Position numbers and translations under genes: made by a program
The notes under the pieces: model-generated
The model's database searches: none
The model's input: only the letters and a program-made list of their open reading frames with translations
Told to the model about the DNA's origin: nothing
Shown here: one piece after another, positions 1-8,434 of the stretch
Layout of the letters: each line of letters opens with the position of its first letter
Numbering within the stretch: the stretch's first letter is position 1
Source: an uncultured Glaciecola sp.
Lineage (GTDB): Bacteria > Pseudomonadota > Gammaproteobacteria > Enterobacterales > Alteromonadaceae
NCBI GenBank assembly: GCA_937125395.1
Contig: CAKZLI010000044.1
Coordinates: forward strand, 46,092-110,091
Reading direction: 5' to 3'
DNA length: 64,000 bases

Positions 1-978
1 TGCCAGCATATGAGTATGCCATTGCGCTTCGCGCTTGCTGCTGCCGTCACGGGCAGTATTGGTATTTTTTTACCGCAAGCAATGGGAGCTGAGTTTGAAG
101 CTGTGCATATCTTGTTTGACCAAGAAGTCAGTATAGGTGTGCTGATTGGGATTTTAGTCGCTAAGTTTGTTTTGGCTATGGTCGCAATTGGGCTTGGGAT
201 CCCTGGTGGGATCATTGGTCCAGTAATGATTATCGGTATGTTTTCAGGGGCTATCCTCGCCTATCCGTTAGAAACCCTGATAGGTACCACCCAACACCAT
301 GATAGTTTTGTACTACTCGGTCTAGCAGGTATGTTAACCGCCGTGTTGCATGCACCTTTAGCTGCCTTGAGTGCCGTAATGGAGCTTTCCTACGCACCTG
401 AAATTGTCCTACCAGCAATCTTAGTGATTGTGCCAGCGTATGTTGTCTCTAATCAGGTATTTAATAATCGTTCGATCTTTATTCGTCAAATGGAATTCCA
501 ACAGCTCAACTATAAACTCGCTCCGGTGATCCAAAATTTGCAACGAACCGGTGTGCTGGCTTTGTGTCAACAACCCGTCCAGCAATTTACTGAATCTGAA
601 CATAGCGCAATGCTTGAGTATCTCCAAGAGCACCCTACAGACTTGTGTATTTATCAAAGTCAGCAGCCGACTGAAGGGAGCCTTGAATTGCACAGCGAAC
701 ACATCAATCAAGCAGGAAATCATCCAAAAACGCATCTAGAAAGTACATTAACCTGGTACTTAGTTGAACCTGATGTGCGGTTAACGAAAGACTCACAACC
801 TGTGCTAACGACACGTTTACCTATATTTTCGTATCAAAATACCTTGGGTGAGGTGTATGATGAGTTACAAGGACGACGCAATGGTGCAGTGTTGATCACC
901 TGCCCCAACGCGCATAAAATCTATGGTGTTATCACATGGAATGCATTGCATAGCTATTTGTTTCAATTGGAACATTAG
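1..978 (+). CDS. CLC-family chloride channel, C-terminal part (cut by window start)
   Basis: The reading frame is open from the first base, so this is the 3' part of a longer gene. The visible 325 residues hold the last membrane helices of a CLC chloride channel or Cl-/H+ antiporter, including a Gly/Pro-rich loop (GIPGGIIGP) where the family has its third selectivity motif, and the hydrophobic helix that ends near TVVSNQ-like sequence around residue 145. A soluble tail of about 150 residues follows, ending in ALITCPNAHKIYGVITW, which looks like part of a CBS-domain pair. The usual Phe of the third motif appears as Ile here. The Met at base 10 is internal. The family call is firm; ion and transport mode cannot be told from this part. 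Confidence 0.85.
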   Translation, partial: CQHMSMPLRFALAAAVTGSIGIFLPQAMGAEFEAVHILFDQEVSIGVLIGILVAKFVLAMVAIGLGIPGGIIGPVMIIGMFSGAILAYPLETLIGTTQHHDSFVLLGLAGMLTAVLHAPLAALSAVMELSYAPEIVLPAILVIVPAYVVSNQVFNNRSIFIRQMEFQQLNYKLAPVIQNLQRTGVLALCQQPVQQFTESEHSAMLEYLQEHPTDLCIYQSQQPTEGSLELHSEHINQAGNHPKTHLESTLTWYLVEPDVRLTKDSQPVLTTRLPIFSYQNTLGEVYDELQGRRNGAVLITCPNAHKIYGVITWNALHSYLFQLEH

Positions 979-1043
979 CCGTATTTGATTTGTGCTGACG
1001 GCATATAATCACATCTATTTAGACAGTACAAAGAGAGCAAGAC

Positions 1044-1472
1044 ATGACTTTATTATGGGTAAAAGCCTTACATATCTTTTTTATGGTAGCGTGGATGGCA
1101 GGGATCTTTTATTTACCCAGGCTATTTGTTTATTTTGCAGAGAACCCTGAACCAGCGACACGAAACGTATTTAAAGTGATGCAACGGCGGTTATGGTTTT
1201 TTGTGGCACCATTTGCTTTGTTAACACTGATATTCGGTATTTGGCTAATTGCTATTTATGGGATGGATTGGTTTGTCGCTTCGACCTGGCTGCATATAAA
1301 ACTAGTCCTTTTACTTGGCCTATATGGCTATTACGGCTATCTCTACACAATAATGCGCGATCTTGCCAAGGATCAAAATATCCGTTCATCGCGCTTTTAT
1401 CGGTTTTTGAATGAAGCACCAGTATTGGTTTTATTGGCCATTGTTATTTTGGCCGTCGTTAAACCATTCTAA
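1044..1472 (+). CDS. hemJ: Protoporphyrinogen IX oxidase, HemJ/CopD-like membrane protein
   Basis: A 142-residue protein with four predicted membrane helices and the opening WVKALHIFFMVAWMAGIFYL, which is characteristic of HemJ (UPF0093). HemJ oxidises protoporphyrinogen IX to protoporphyrin IX in the inner membrane in bacteria lacking HemG or HemY. The conserved His in the first helix (KALH) and a Lys in the HIKLVLLL helix are present. AGAGAG about 10 bases upstream serves as ribosome-binding site, and a TATAAT lies at 1004-1009. Its last 42 bases overlap the end of the convergent UPF0149 gene. The family is clear; the heme role is inferred from the family. Confidence 0.85.
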   Translation: MTLLWVKALHIFFMVAWMAGIFYLPRLFVYFAENPEPATRNVFKVMQRRLWFFVAPFALLTLIFGIWLIAIYGMDWFVASTWLHIKLVLLLGLYGYYGYLYTIMRDLAKDQNIRSSRFYRFLNEAPVLVLLAIVILAVVKPF

Positions 1473-2102
1473 TTGATCAGGTAAATACCCTGCTAATACG
1501 CCACTTAATTCAATGTATTGGGTTAATGCTCCAGGTAAGGATGCAAAAATTTGCGGTAACGCATTAACCAATGCGGCTTGTTGATCCTCTGATTTATTGG
1601 ACAAGCTCAATGTAACATCAGCAAATGTAGTAAATAACGATAAGCAATGACTTAATGTTTTGCTGTGTATCGCTTGCTCTGCTTGTGGCATATACTCCCA
1701 AGCCGCTTGCCATTGTGCTTGCTGAGCAGCATGTACAAACAAAACCCCTTGCAAAAATACGGCATAATCAGGACTTGTTTGTGCCGTCTTCGCTATACTG
1801 CTCTGCTGTGATTGAAACTGCCAAGCGTGACTAAACCCTAACTCGGTGTTTTGAATATCTGCTAATACTTCAGCTAATGCATTCATCAATTCATGTGTTA
1901 AGAGCACCAAATCTGACTGTTGTGGTACTTGAGCGTGCTGCTCAAACACATACCCTAGCCAAGTTTCTGGCAAAGGTATTTCTGGAACACAGCCAATGGC
2001 AAACAGCATTCCATGGATTTTGTGGGGTGGATATAATGTATCTTGCCATAACGATTGTTCAAATAGTTGTTGCAATGCGTTCGGCAGATAAGATTGATTC
2101 AT
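1431..2102 (-). CDS. UPF0149 (YgfB/YecA-type) protein
   Basis: A protein of 223 residues starting MNQSYLPNALQQLFEQ, all predicted helical. It resembles the YgfB branch of UPF0149 in length and in the LPETWLGYVFEQ segment and C-terminal AGYLPDQLEWF region; it lacks the C-terminal Cys-rich SEC-C metal-binding tail of the YecA branch. I chose the Met at 2102 rather than the upstream Met at 2198 because the extra 32 residues are not conserved-looking and would cover the promoter region of the divergent transporter. The molecular role of the family is poorly known. It ends inside the 3' end of hemJ with a 42-base tail-to-tail overlap. Confidence 0.7.
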   Translation of the reverse strand: MNQSYLPNALQQLFEQSLWQDTLYPPHKIHGMLFAIGCVPEIPLPETWLGYVFEQHAQVPQQSDLVLLTHELMNALAEVLADIQNTELGFSHAWQFQSQQSSIAKTAQTSPDYAVFLQGVLFVHAAQQAQWQAAWEYMPQAEQAIHSKTLSHCLSLFTTFADVTLSLSNKSEDQQAALVNALPQIFASLPGALTQYIELSGVLAGYLPDQLEWFNDGQNNNGQ

Positions 2103-2186
2103 AATGCGAGTGGTTCGTTTGTTGTCAATTGTGCGCATAGTATGGCATAGTAACTTATTGACATAAAACAACAAAAATAAAATATC

Positions 2187-3386
2187 ATGTCTAAACAAAA
2201 ATCGTCATTTTCCGGACTTTTAGTTACTGCAGCCTTTATTGGCCCAGGTACAGTTACGACTGCCACTATCGCGGGCGCGCAATTTGGCTACGGTTTACTG
2301 TGGGCGTTAGTATTTTCTGTATTTGCCACCATCATCATTCAAGATATGGCGAGCCGAATTGGCATCGTCAGTAATATGGGCCTTGCCGAAGCATTGCACA
2401 AAACCATTGCTCAACCGTTATTAAAGTTATTCATGGTCCTGTTGATCGTTAGTGCTATAGGTATTGGTAATGCAGCATACGAGGCAGGCAATATTACCGG
2501 TGCTGCGATTGGGCTGGCGTCAGTCACTGATATTTCACTAACTACATGGATTGGACTCATCGCAATCATTGCAGCAATAGCATTGTTGTCAGGTAGTATT
2601 CGCTTCGTTGAAAAGGTATTAATTGGCCTTGTGTTGATCATGAGTATTGTCTTTATTACAGCTTTTATCAGTAGCGGACCTGATATGAATGCATTGTTTA
2701 ATGGCATAACCAATATCAACGTAGATGCATCAAACGTGACAATGATTATCGCGCTGATTGGAACAACCATCGTTCCTTACAATATTTTTATGCAATCTAG
2801 CTTGCTGGCTACATCTGATAACGAGCAACATTTATCTCCACAGATTTTAGATAATCGTGTCAAAAATGTGCTTAGTTTTTCTTTAGGTGGATTAATTACT
2901 ATCGCAATATTAGGCACTGCTGCCAGTACTTTTTTTGCTCAAGGTATCGCCGTTAATGCCAGTAATCTAGCCTTACAACTTACGCCATTATTGGGTGAGT
3001 TTGCCACGTTATTTTTTGCTATTGGATTATTTGCAGCAGGCTTGACGAGTGCGATCACGGCACCGTTAGCGGGTGCTTATGCGGTGACTGGCGTATTGGG
3101 CTTACCCACATCGCCCAAAGAAGTTGCGTTTAAAATCGTGGCAGGTATTATTTTAATTGCAGGTGTGATTGTCGCATTTAGTGGATTCAAACCGATTGCT
3201 GCGATTATCTTTGCACAAGCTACCAATGCATTGCTGCTGCCCGTGATTGGTATATTTTTGCTGATCGTCGTAAACAACAAACGTATCATGCGCCAACATA
3301 CCAACGGCATAACGAGTAACCTTCTAGGCTGGAGTATTGTGCTCTTCATTATAGGATTAGGCGGTTATAAGTTGTGGATGCTGTAG
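2187..3386 (+). CDS. NRAMP-type transporter with an atypical metal site
   Basis: A 399-residue membrane protein with about 11 helices and the NRAMP fold pattern. The first helix has GPGTVTTATIAGAQFGYG, and helix 6 has GTTIVPYNIFMQSS. In canonical Mn2+/Fe2+ NRAMPs these are DPGN and MPHN, so the metal-binding Asp, Asn and Met are replaced by Gly, Thr and Val. It therefore belongs to a divergent branch whose substrate cannot be taken from MntH. The gene is divergent from the UPF0149 gene, with 84 bases between starts. Family assignment is fairly sure; substrate is unknown. Confidence 0.8.
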   Translation: MSKQKSSFSGLLVTAAFIGPGTVTTATIAGAQFGYGLLWALVFSVFATIIIQDMASRIGIVSNMGLAEALHKTIAQPLLKLFMVLLIVSAIGIGNAAYEAGNITGAAIGLASVTDISLTTWIGLIAIIAAIALLSGSIRFVEKVLIGLVLIMSIVFITAFISSGPDMNALFNGITNINVDASNVTMIIALIGTTIVPYNIFMQSSLLATSDNEQHLSPQILDNRVKNVLSFSLGGLITIAILGTAASTFFAQGIAVNASNLALQLTPLLGEFATLFFAIGLFAAGLTSAITAPLAGAYAVTGVLGLPTSPKEVAFKIVAGIILIAGVIVAFSGFKPIAAIIFAQATNALLLPVIGIFLLIVVNNKRIMRQHTNGITSNLLGWSIVLFIIGLGGYKLWML

Positions 3387-3393
3387 CGCTCAT

Positions 3394-4530
3394 TTAAGCG
3401 CTAAGCCGTGCCACAACCTCTTCGAGCATCGCTCTTGATACACCAAAATTTAAACGGAAAAATTGCTCATTCCCAAAATCCACACCCGGTGATGGCCCTA
3501 CTCCACGTGCTTCACACCAATCTTGGACATTCTTAGCTGCCCCCAAATCTAATTGAGATGCATCAACCCATAACAAGAAGGTAGCGGGTGCAGGAAGTGC
3601 TCTTAACCCATCAATTGCATTGATGGCGTTAGCCAAATAATCACGATTGCCAATTAAGTAATTACGCTGAGCAGCATGCCAGTCATCACATTCGGTAAAT
3701 GCCGATTGTGTTGCCACTAACCCCATAATATTCACCCACGGCACTATGCCTCGCGATGCAGCATTAAACGCATTGCGCAGTGTCACATCAGGAATGATCG
3801 CAAACGATGTGCCTAATCCGGCAATGTTAAAGGTTTTGTTCGCTGCCATTAAGGTAATAGAACGATGTTGTAATTGGGCATGATTACCGGCGGGTAAATG
3901 GGTCAGTTTATCGAGGATCAAATCACAATGGATTTCATCTGAACATAAGATTACATCATTATCAGCGCATATCTGTGCAACACGATCAAGCTGAGCTTGC
4001 GACAACACACTGCCCACCGGATTCATCGGATTACACATGATAAAGAGCTTGGCTTTAGGATCTTTGGCTTGCACCTCAAGTTCCGCAAAATCCAGCATCC
4101 AACCGTCATGTTCTTCTACTGTGGCAATATGCACAGGCGTACAGTCGTTAAACGCCGGTGCAGCTAAAATTGGCGGATAATTAGGGGTTTGGATAAGAAC
4201 TTTATCACCCGCTTGGCAAAACGCACGGATCGCCACATTAAAGCCAGGGCACACGCCGGGCGTCCATACTATCCAAGACGGTTGGATATCCCAGTTATAT
4301 TGACTCTTACACCAACGCACGACGGCATCATTAGCTGGCGTATATTGTGCCGGTAAATGATAGCCAAGCACACCATGTTCAATCTGAGTATGACACGCTT
4401 GCTGAATTGCAGGTGCAATTTTAAATTCGGTATCGGCGATCCACATTGGCAATATGTCTTTGCCTTTGTATTTTTCCCATTTACAAGAGTAAGTACCCGA
4501 GCGGTCAACGCGTTCATCAAAATCAAACAT
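3394..4530 (-). CDS. MalY/PatB-type PLP-dependent cystathionine beta-lyase / aminotransferase
   Basis: A fold-type I PLP enzyme of 378 residues. It opens with MFDFDERVDRSGTYSCKW, typical of MalY/PatB proteins, which cleave cystathionine or other C-S bonds to give pyruvate, ammonia and a thiol. SDEIHCDL contains the Asp that holds the PLP ring nitrogen, and AANKTFNIAGL contains the Schiff-base Lys. The C-terminal Arg expected to hold the substrate carboxylate is in FFRLNFG. I chose the Met at 4530 because the family starts there; an upstream Met at 4587 adds 19 unlikely residues. It is convergent with the NRAMP-type gene, seven bases apart. The physiological substrate is not settled. Confidence 0.85.
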   Translation of the reverse strand: MFDFDERVDRSGTYSCKWEKYKGKDILPMWIADTEFKIAPAIQQACHTQIEHGVLGYHLPAQYTPANDAVVRWCKSQYNWDIQPSWIVWTPGVCPGFNVAIRAFCQAGDKVLIQTPNYPPILAAPAFNDCTPVHIATVEEHDGWMLDFAELEVQAKDPKAKLFIMCNPMNPVGSVLSQAQLDRVAQICADNDVILCSDEIHCDLILDKLTHLPAGNHAQLQHRSITLMAANKTFNIAGLGTSFAIIPDVTLRNAFNAASRGIVPWVNIMGLVATQSAFTECDDWHAAQRNYLIGNRDYLANAINAIDGLRALPAPATFLLWVDASQLDLGAAKNVQDWCEARGVGPSPGVDFGNEQFFRLNFGVSRAMLEEVVARLSA

Positions 4531-4625
4531 CAATGTGCTTCCTATTATTAATCTTACCCAAGTATATCGTAAACATTGCAGATACATTACAATAAGCTTA
4601 ATTTAATTTATGAAGAGACTTAACC

Positions 4626-4925
4626 ATGGCTAACCGTGGCGTAAAAAATAAAAAATTCCGTGAAGATTTTGGTGTATTCATCTGCGAACATGTCTTAAAC
4701 GACAATGCTAAAGTCCTGCAAGTCACGCGTGATCTCGAAGGTGACTGGCAATTTACATGTGGCGACGATGCAGCCGATGAATCCTCAGATTTACATCTTG
4801 TTGCGGTTGGCGACTTGATTCAAAAAGATATGAGTTTGAGTGACGCAGTTGTGCTCGAGCCAGGACAAGGTATCGAACGCGCTGCCACTTACAAAGACTG
4901 GGAAAGTTTTACCCTAGAGGAATAA
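4626..4925 (+). CDS. Small acidic conserved-looking protein of unknown function
   Basis: A 99-residue acidic protein, not recognised by family name. It begins with a basic stretch (MANRGVKNKKFRED), then FGVFICEHVLNDNAKVLQVTRD and DGDWQFTCGDD-like sequence, with two cysteines (CEHV and TCGDD). No signal peptide or membrane helix is seen, so it is probably cytosolic. It starts 95 bases from the divergent malY-like gene and sits just ahead of a 53-residue membrane protein, 16 bases downstream, so the two may be co-transcribed. The even codon use and good start context make it a real gene. Confidence 0.65.
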   Translation: MANRGVKNKKFREDFGVFICEHVLNDNAKVLQVTRDLEGDWQFTCGDDAADESSDLHLVAVGDLIQKDMSLSDAVVLEPGQGIERAATYKDWESFTLEE

Positions 4926-4941
4926 GAGGAGTAACAGTACG

Positions 4942-5103
4942 ATGACAACGACAACCAAAACTATCATGCTCATCAGCTTAATTTTACTGGCCTGTGTCTG
5001 TTATTATATCGGCACAGTAAAAGGTGCAATGGCATTTATTGCACTGGGTGTGCTGCTTGAATTAGGCTTTTGGATTGGACTGCTTAAAAAAAAAGGCCGC
5101 TAA
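4942..5103 (+). CDS. Small membrane protein of 53 residues
   Basis: An ORF of 53 residues too short for ordinary ORF cut-offs. It encodes two hydrophobic helices (about residues 8-23 and 28-46) joined by GTVKG and closed by a basic tail LLKKKGR, a layout typical of small inner-membrane proteins. AGAGGAG lies about 10 bases before the ATG, and the gene follows the 99-residue gene by 16 bases. The positively charged C-terminus suggests both ends face the cytoplasm. Function is unknown. Confidence 0.55.
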   Translation: MTTTTKTIMLISLILLACVCYYIGTVKGAMAFIALGVLLELGFWIGLLKKKGR

Positions 5104-5117
5104 TGCGACCTCTTTAT
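5091..5117. terminator. Imperfect hairpin between the small membrane gene and typA
   Basis: AAAGGCCGC, loop TAAT, GCGACCTCTTT forms a stem with two mismatches and A/T runs at both ends, sitting in the convergent gap between the small ORF and typA. It could end transcription from both sides. The stem is imperfect, so the call is tentative. Confidence 0.4.
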
Positions 5118-5141
5118 AAACTTTCCTAAATCTATTCAGAT

Positions 5142-6980
5142 TTAGTTTTTTGGAGCACGACCAGCGCGTTTACGTTCGTTTTCAGTTAATAACTTCTTAC
5201 GAATACGAATGCTCTCTGGCGTAACTTCAACTAATTCATCATCATCGATAAATTCAAGTGCTTGCTCTAGAGTATAAACAATTGGCGGCACAAGCGTTTG
5301 TGCTTCATCTGTACCAGATGCACGAACGTTAGTTAATTGCTTACCTTTAAGGGCATTTACGGTTAAATCGTTTTCACGGCTGTGAATACCTAAAACCATG
5401 CCTTCATACACTTCAACACCATGACCGATAAACATGCGGCCACGCTCTTGCAAGTTAAATAACGCGTTAGTTAAGGCTTTACCCGTTGCGTTAGCAATCA
5501 ATACACCATTCTTACGTGTACCGATATTACCGCCTTTATGAGGACCGTAGTGATCGAATGTATGATACAACAAACCAGAACCAGAGGTTAATGTCATAAA
5601 GTCAGTTTGGAAACCAATTAAGCCACGGCTAGGTACAACGAAATCAACACGTGTACGGCCTTTACCATCTGGAGACATGTTGGTCATTTCTGCTTTACGC
5701 AAACCAAGTTGTTCGATGATAGAACCTTGATGTTGCTCTTCAACGTCAACCGTCATTGTTTCAAACGGTTCCATTAGAACACCGTCTTCTTCCTTCAAAA
5801 TTACTTCTGGACGTGACACAGCTAACTCGTAACCTTCACGACGCATGTTCTCAATCAAGATACCTAAATGCAGTTCACCACGACCTGATACGCGGAATTT
5901 ATCCGGATCGGCCATTTCTTCTACGCGTAAAGCAACGTTATGAACTAATTCATTTTGTAAACGCTCCAGAATGTTACGTGAAGTAACAAACTTACCTTCT
6001 TTACCAGCAAATGGAGAGGTATTAACTTGGAAAGTCATAGTAACTGTAGGCTCATCAACTGATAAAGCGGGTAACGCTTCTACTTGGTTCACATCACAAA
6101 TCGTATCAGAGATTTTTAATTCGCCAAGACCCGTAATAGCGATGATATCGCCTGCAGCAGCAGAGTCTACATCGTGACGGTCAAGACCTAAGTAACCTAA
6201 TACTTTACCGACTTTACCGTTACGTTTTTGGCCTTCGGCATTAACAATAGTGACTTGTTGATTAACCTTAACTGTACCGCGAGTAATTCGGCCTACACCG
6301 ATTACACCAACATATGAGTTGTAATCAAGCTGCGAGATTTGCATTTGGAATGCACCATCTTGGTCAGCATCAGGAGCTGCAACACTACCTACGATCGTTT
6401 CGAATAATGGGGTCATATCTTCGCTTGGAACGTCAACATCGTTAGTTGCCCAACCGTTGATTGCAGAGGCATAAACCACTTGGAAATCTAACTGGTCGTC
6501 AGTTGCACCTAAGTTGTCGAACAAATCGAATACTTGGTCGATAACCCAATCAGGACGAGCGCCTGGCTTATCAATTTTGTTGATAACAACAATTGGCTTA
6601 AGACCTTGAGCAAACGCTTTTTGCGTCACAAAACGCGTTTGTGGCATAGGCCCTTCTTGTGCATCAACTAATAGTAGTACTGAATCAGCCATCGACATAA
6701 CACGCTCTACTTCACCACCAAAATCGGCGTGTCCAGGGGTGTCTACAATGTTGATACGGTAATCATTCCAGTTGATTGCAGTATTCTTAGCTAATATCGT
6801 GATACCACGTTCTTTTTCGATATCGTTAGAATCCATTACACGTTCTTCAGCTTCGCCACGCGACTCTAAGGTACCTGATTGCTGTAAAAGTTTGTCAACA
6901 AGGGTAGTTTTACCGTGATCGACGTGAGCGATAATCGCAATGTTACGTAATTTTTCAATTGAGGTCTGGGTAGCAGACAT
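5142..6980 (-). CDS. typA: Ribosome-associated GTPase TypA/BipA
   Basis: A 612-residue translational GTPase. Near the N-terminus it has the G1 motif [10 protein letters not shown], then the switch II motif [11 protein letters not shown] and the [10 protein letters not shown]4 motif, followed by EF-G-like domains II, III and V and a TypA-specific C-terminal domain ending in a basic tail ([18 protein letters not shown]). TypA/BipA binds the 70S ribosome and supports 50S assembly, especially under cold or stress. Length matches the family. No operon partner lies close; uspE is 162 bases upstream on the same strand. Confidence 0.97.
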   Translation of the reverse strand: MSATQTSIEKLRNIAIIAHVDHGKTTLVDKLLQQSGTLESRGEAEERVMDSNDIEKERGITILAKNTAINWNDYRINIVDTPGHADFGGEVERVMSMADSVLLLVDAQEGPMPQTRFVTQKAFAQGLKPIVVINKIDKPGARPDWVIDQVFDLFDNLGATDDQLDFQVVYASAINGWATNDVDVPSEDMTPLFETIVGSVAAPDADQDGAFQMQISQLDYNSYVGVIGVGRITRGTVKVNQQVTIVNAEGQKRNGKVGKVLGYLGLDRHDVDSAAAGDIIAITGLGELKISDTICDVNQVEALPALSVDEPTVTMTFQVNTSPFAGKEGKFVTSRNILERLQNELVHNVALRVEEMADPDKFRVSGRGELHLGILIENMRREGYELAVSRPEVILKEEDGVLMEPFETMTVDVEEQHQGSIIEQLGLRKAEMTNMSPDGKGRTRVDFVVPSRGLIGFQTDFMTLTSGSGLLYHTFDHYGPHKGGNIGTRKNGVLIANATGKALTNALFNLQERGRMFIGHGVEVYEGMVLGIHSRENDLTVNALKGKQLTNVRASGTDEAQTLVPPIVYTLEQALEFIDDDELVEVTPESIRIRKKLLTENERKRAGRAPKN

Positions 6981-7142
6981 GTAATGTACTCTCTTTAAAT
7001 AAAAACTCGGACGTTGGCGTTTTATTCCATCTGTACATAACTAACAATAAACAGAATACACACCAACGTTATCATGGGCGCGCATTCTACAGGCTTATTG
7101 CTCAATAAGCTAATTTTTCAATCAAATAAATACATTTTTGGG

Positions 7143-8060
7143 TTAATCAGCTGCTTCTTCAGCTGGAATACATAACACCTCGCAATGCACCTTAGCTAGG
7201 ACTGCTTCAGCAGTGTTACCTAAGAAAAACGCACTCAAACCTGACCGTCCGATTGTACCAATTACTAATAGGTCGGATTGCTCTTCAATACACGTGTTTG
7301 CAATAACTTGATCTGGGTTACCCTGCACAACCATGCAATCCTCATCCGGTATTGCGTAAGTTTGCGCAAACTCTTGCATTGCCGATTCATGATGCTTAAT
7401 GACATTATCGAGTAATTCTTCGTATCCAAATGCAGCAATCTCAAAACCAACGGTCTGAATGGGTGGATCATAAGCATGGACAAATTTAACCTGTGCATCA
7501 TAGTGAGCCGCTAACCATTGAGTCATATAGACAAGCCGCTCATTTACTTTGGCATGCTCGTCATCATGCGTGATTGGATCAATCGCCACAACAATAGATT
7601 GATAGTCAACGTCTTCATCTGATACCAACCACAATGGTCGTTTTGCTTGTCTAATACACTGACGGTCAGTAGGTGTATGAAAAGGATTAATCTCAGATAA
7701 GTCGTCACTTTTTCGTTTAATCACTAGATCAACAGCCAATGTATCGCCAATTTCATCAATCGCATCAGCAATATTAGGGGCAAAAGATACATGCCCTCTA
7801 CATGGACATTGTGTTTGATCAAGTGTGGCGATTAAGTCGTTTATCAGCGTTTCTTTATTCGTCAGCACATGTTGCCTAAGTTGGCTGAGATCATGCGCAG
7901 AAACAAAATCAGCATATTGCATTATCGGGTCATAAGTGGATGTCAACAAATGCAGCTTTGCGCCAGTTTGCTTCGCTAAACGCTCCGCCTTATCAAGTGC
8001 AACATGGGTACTGTGATCCGTATTAATCGTCGCCAAAATCGTATGTATTGGGTGAGCCAT
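7143..8060 (-). CDS. uspE: Tandem universal stress protein UspE
   Basis: A 305-residue cytosolic protein made of two Usp domains, about residues 1-150 and 155-300. The second domain keeps the ATP-binding signature GTIGRSGLSAFFLGNTAE; the first has a degenerate version (VIKRKSDDL), as in E. coli UspE. UspE is implicated in stress resistance, motility and cell aggregation. A FNR-like box about 65 bases upstream and a matching -10 suggest oxygen-controlled expression. In many relatives uspE stands next to fnr, but no fnr is present here. Confidence 0.9.
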   Translation of the reverse strand: MAHPIHTILATINTDHSTHVALDKAERLAKQTGAKLHLLTSTYDPIMQYADFVSAHDLSQLRQHVLTNKETLINDLIATLDQTQCPCRGHVSFAPNIADAIDEIGDTLAVDLVIKRKSDDLSEINPFHTPTDRQCIRQAKRPLWLVSDEDVDYQSIVVAIDPITHDDEHAKVNERLVYMTQWLAAHYDAQVKFVHAYDPPIQTVGFEIAAFGYEELLDNVIKHHESAMQEFAQTYAIPDEDCMVVQGNPDQVIANTCIEEQSDLLVIGTIGRSGLSAFFLGNTAEAVLAKVHCEVLCIPAEEAAD

Positions 8061-8090
8061 AAGTCATTCTCCGTTAAGCAGACATAATCT

Positions 8091-8131
8091 AGTATAGATC
8101 GTCGAGGTAAAACTATATTGATCAAGAACAA
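8091..8131 (-). promoter_or_regulatory. FNR-like box and -10 upstream of uspE
   Basis: TTGATCAAGAACAA at 8118-8131 matches the FNR consensus TTGAT-N4-ATCAA at all but one position. On the minus strand TATACT occupies 8096-8091, which would place the start of transcription near 8084 and the box centre about 40.5 bases upstream. That is the spacing of class II FNR-activated promoters. The match and spacing are seen; regulation is inferred. Confidence 0.55.
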
Positions 8132-8217
8132 ATAATCCATGAGTTGTATAGCGATCAACCTAATAATGTTATACATTGCTTTGTGGCAATGAGCTAGGCT
8201 AGATAAATAATCTAGAT

Positions 8218-8254
8218 TGCACCTTTTTAGTGCCGTCCGCACCATTATGGAGCA
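8218..8254 (+). promoter_or_regulatory. Two NtrC-binding sites (glnA enhancer)
   Basis: TGCACCTTTTTAGTGCC at 8218-8234 and CGCACCATTATGGAGCA at 8238-8254 both fit the NtrC consensus TGCACCANNNTGGTGCA. Their centres are 20 bases apart, about two helical turns, and lie about 120-140 bases upstream of the predicted start of the sigma-54 promoter at 8339. This copies the arrangement of the E. coli glnA enhancer. A half-site (CTGTGCA) follows near 8261-8267. Confidence 0.85.
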
Positions 8255-8338
8255 AAAAGGCTGTGCATTTAATGTAGGCGAGATTAGATGAATTGCTACA
8301 CATCAGATTTTTACTGACTTGTGCAGATAAATATTCAA

Positions 8339-8353
8339 TGGCATATAATTTGC
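8339..8353 (+). promoter_or_regulatory. Sigma-54 promoter of glnA
   Basis: TGGCATATAATTTGC has the GG (-24) and GC (-12) pairs at the exact spacing required by sigma-54 (consensus TGGCAC-N5-TTGC). Transcription would begin near 8365 and leave a leader of about 70 bases before glnA. With the upstream NtrC sites this forms a complete NtrC/sigma-54 control region. Apart from this promoter, the NtrC sites and the uspE FNR-like box, the 374-base gap between uspE and glnA shows nothing else. Confidence 0.85.
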
Positions 8354-8434
8354 TTTACTAGTGTTAATCATATTATTCACTTTAAACATAAGTTAACGAC
8401 TTATGTATTTTTACTAATAAATTGGAGACAGCGA

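Noticed and set aside
7093..7110. Hairpin GCTTATT-GCTC-AATAAGC as terminator of uspE
   Set aside because: The T-rich stretch follows it on the plus strand, where no gene ends; on the minus strand no T-run follows.
8321..8434. Upstream extension of the glnA reading frame
   Set aside because: It would span the sigma-54 promoter and leader. The family start at 8435 has a ribosome-binding site and gives the exact usual length.
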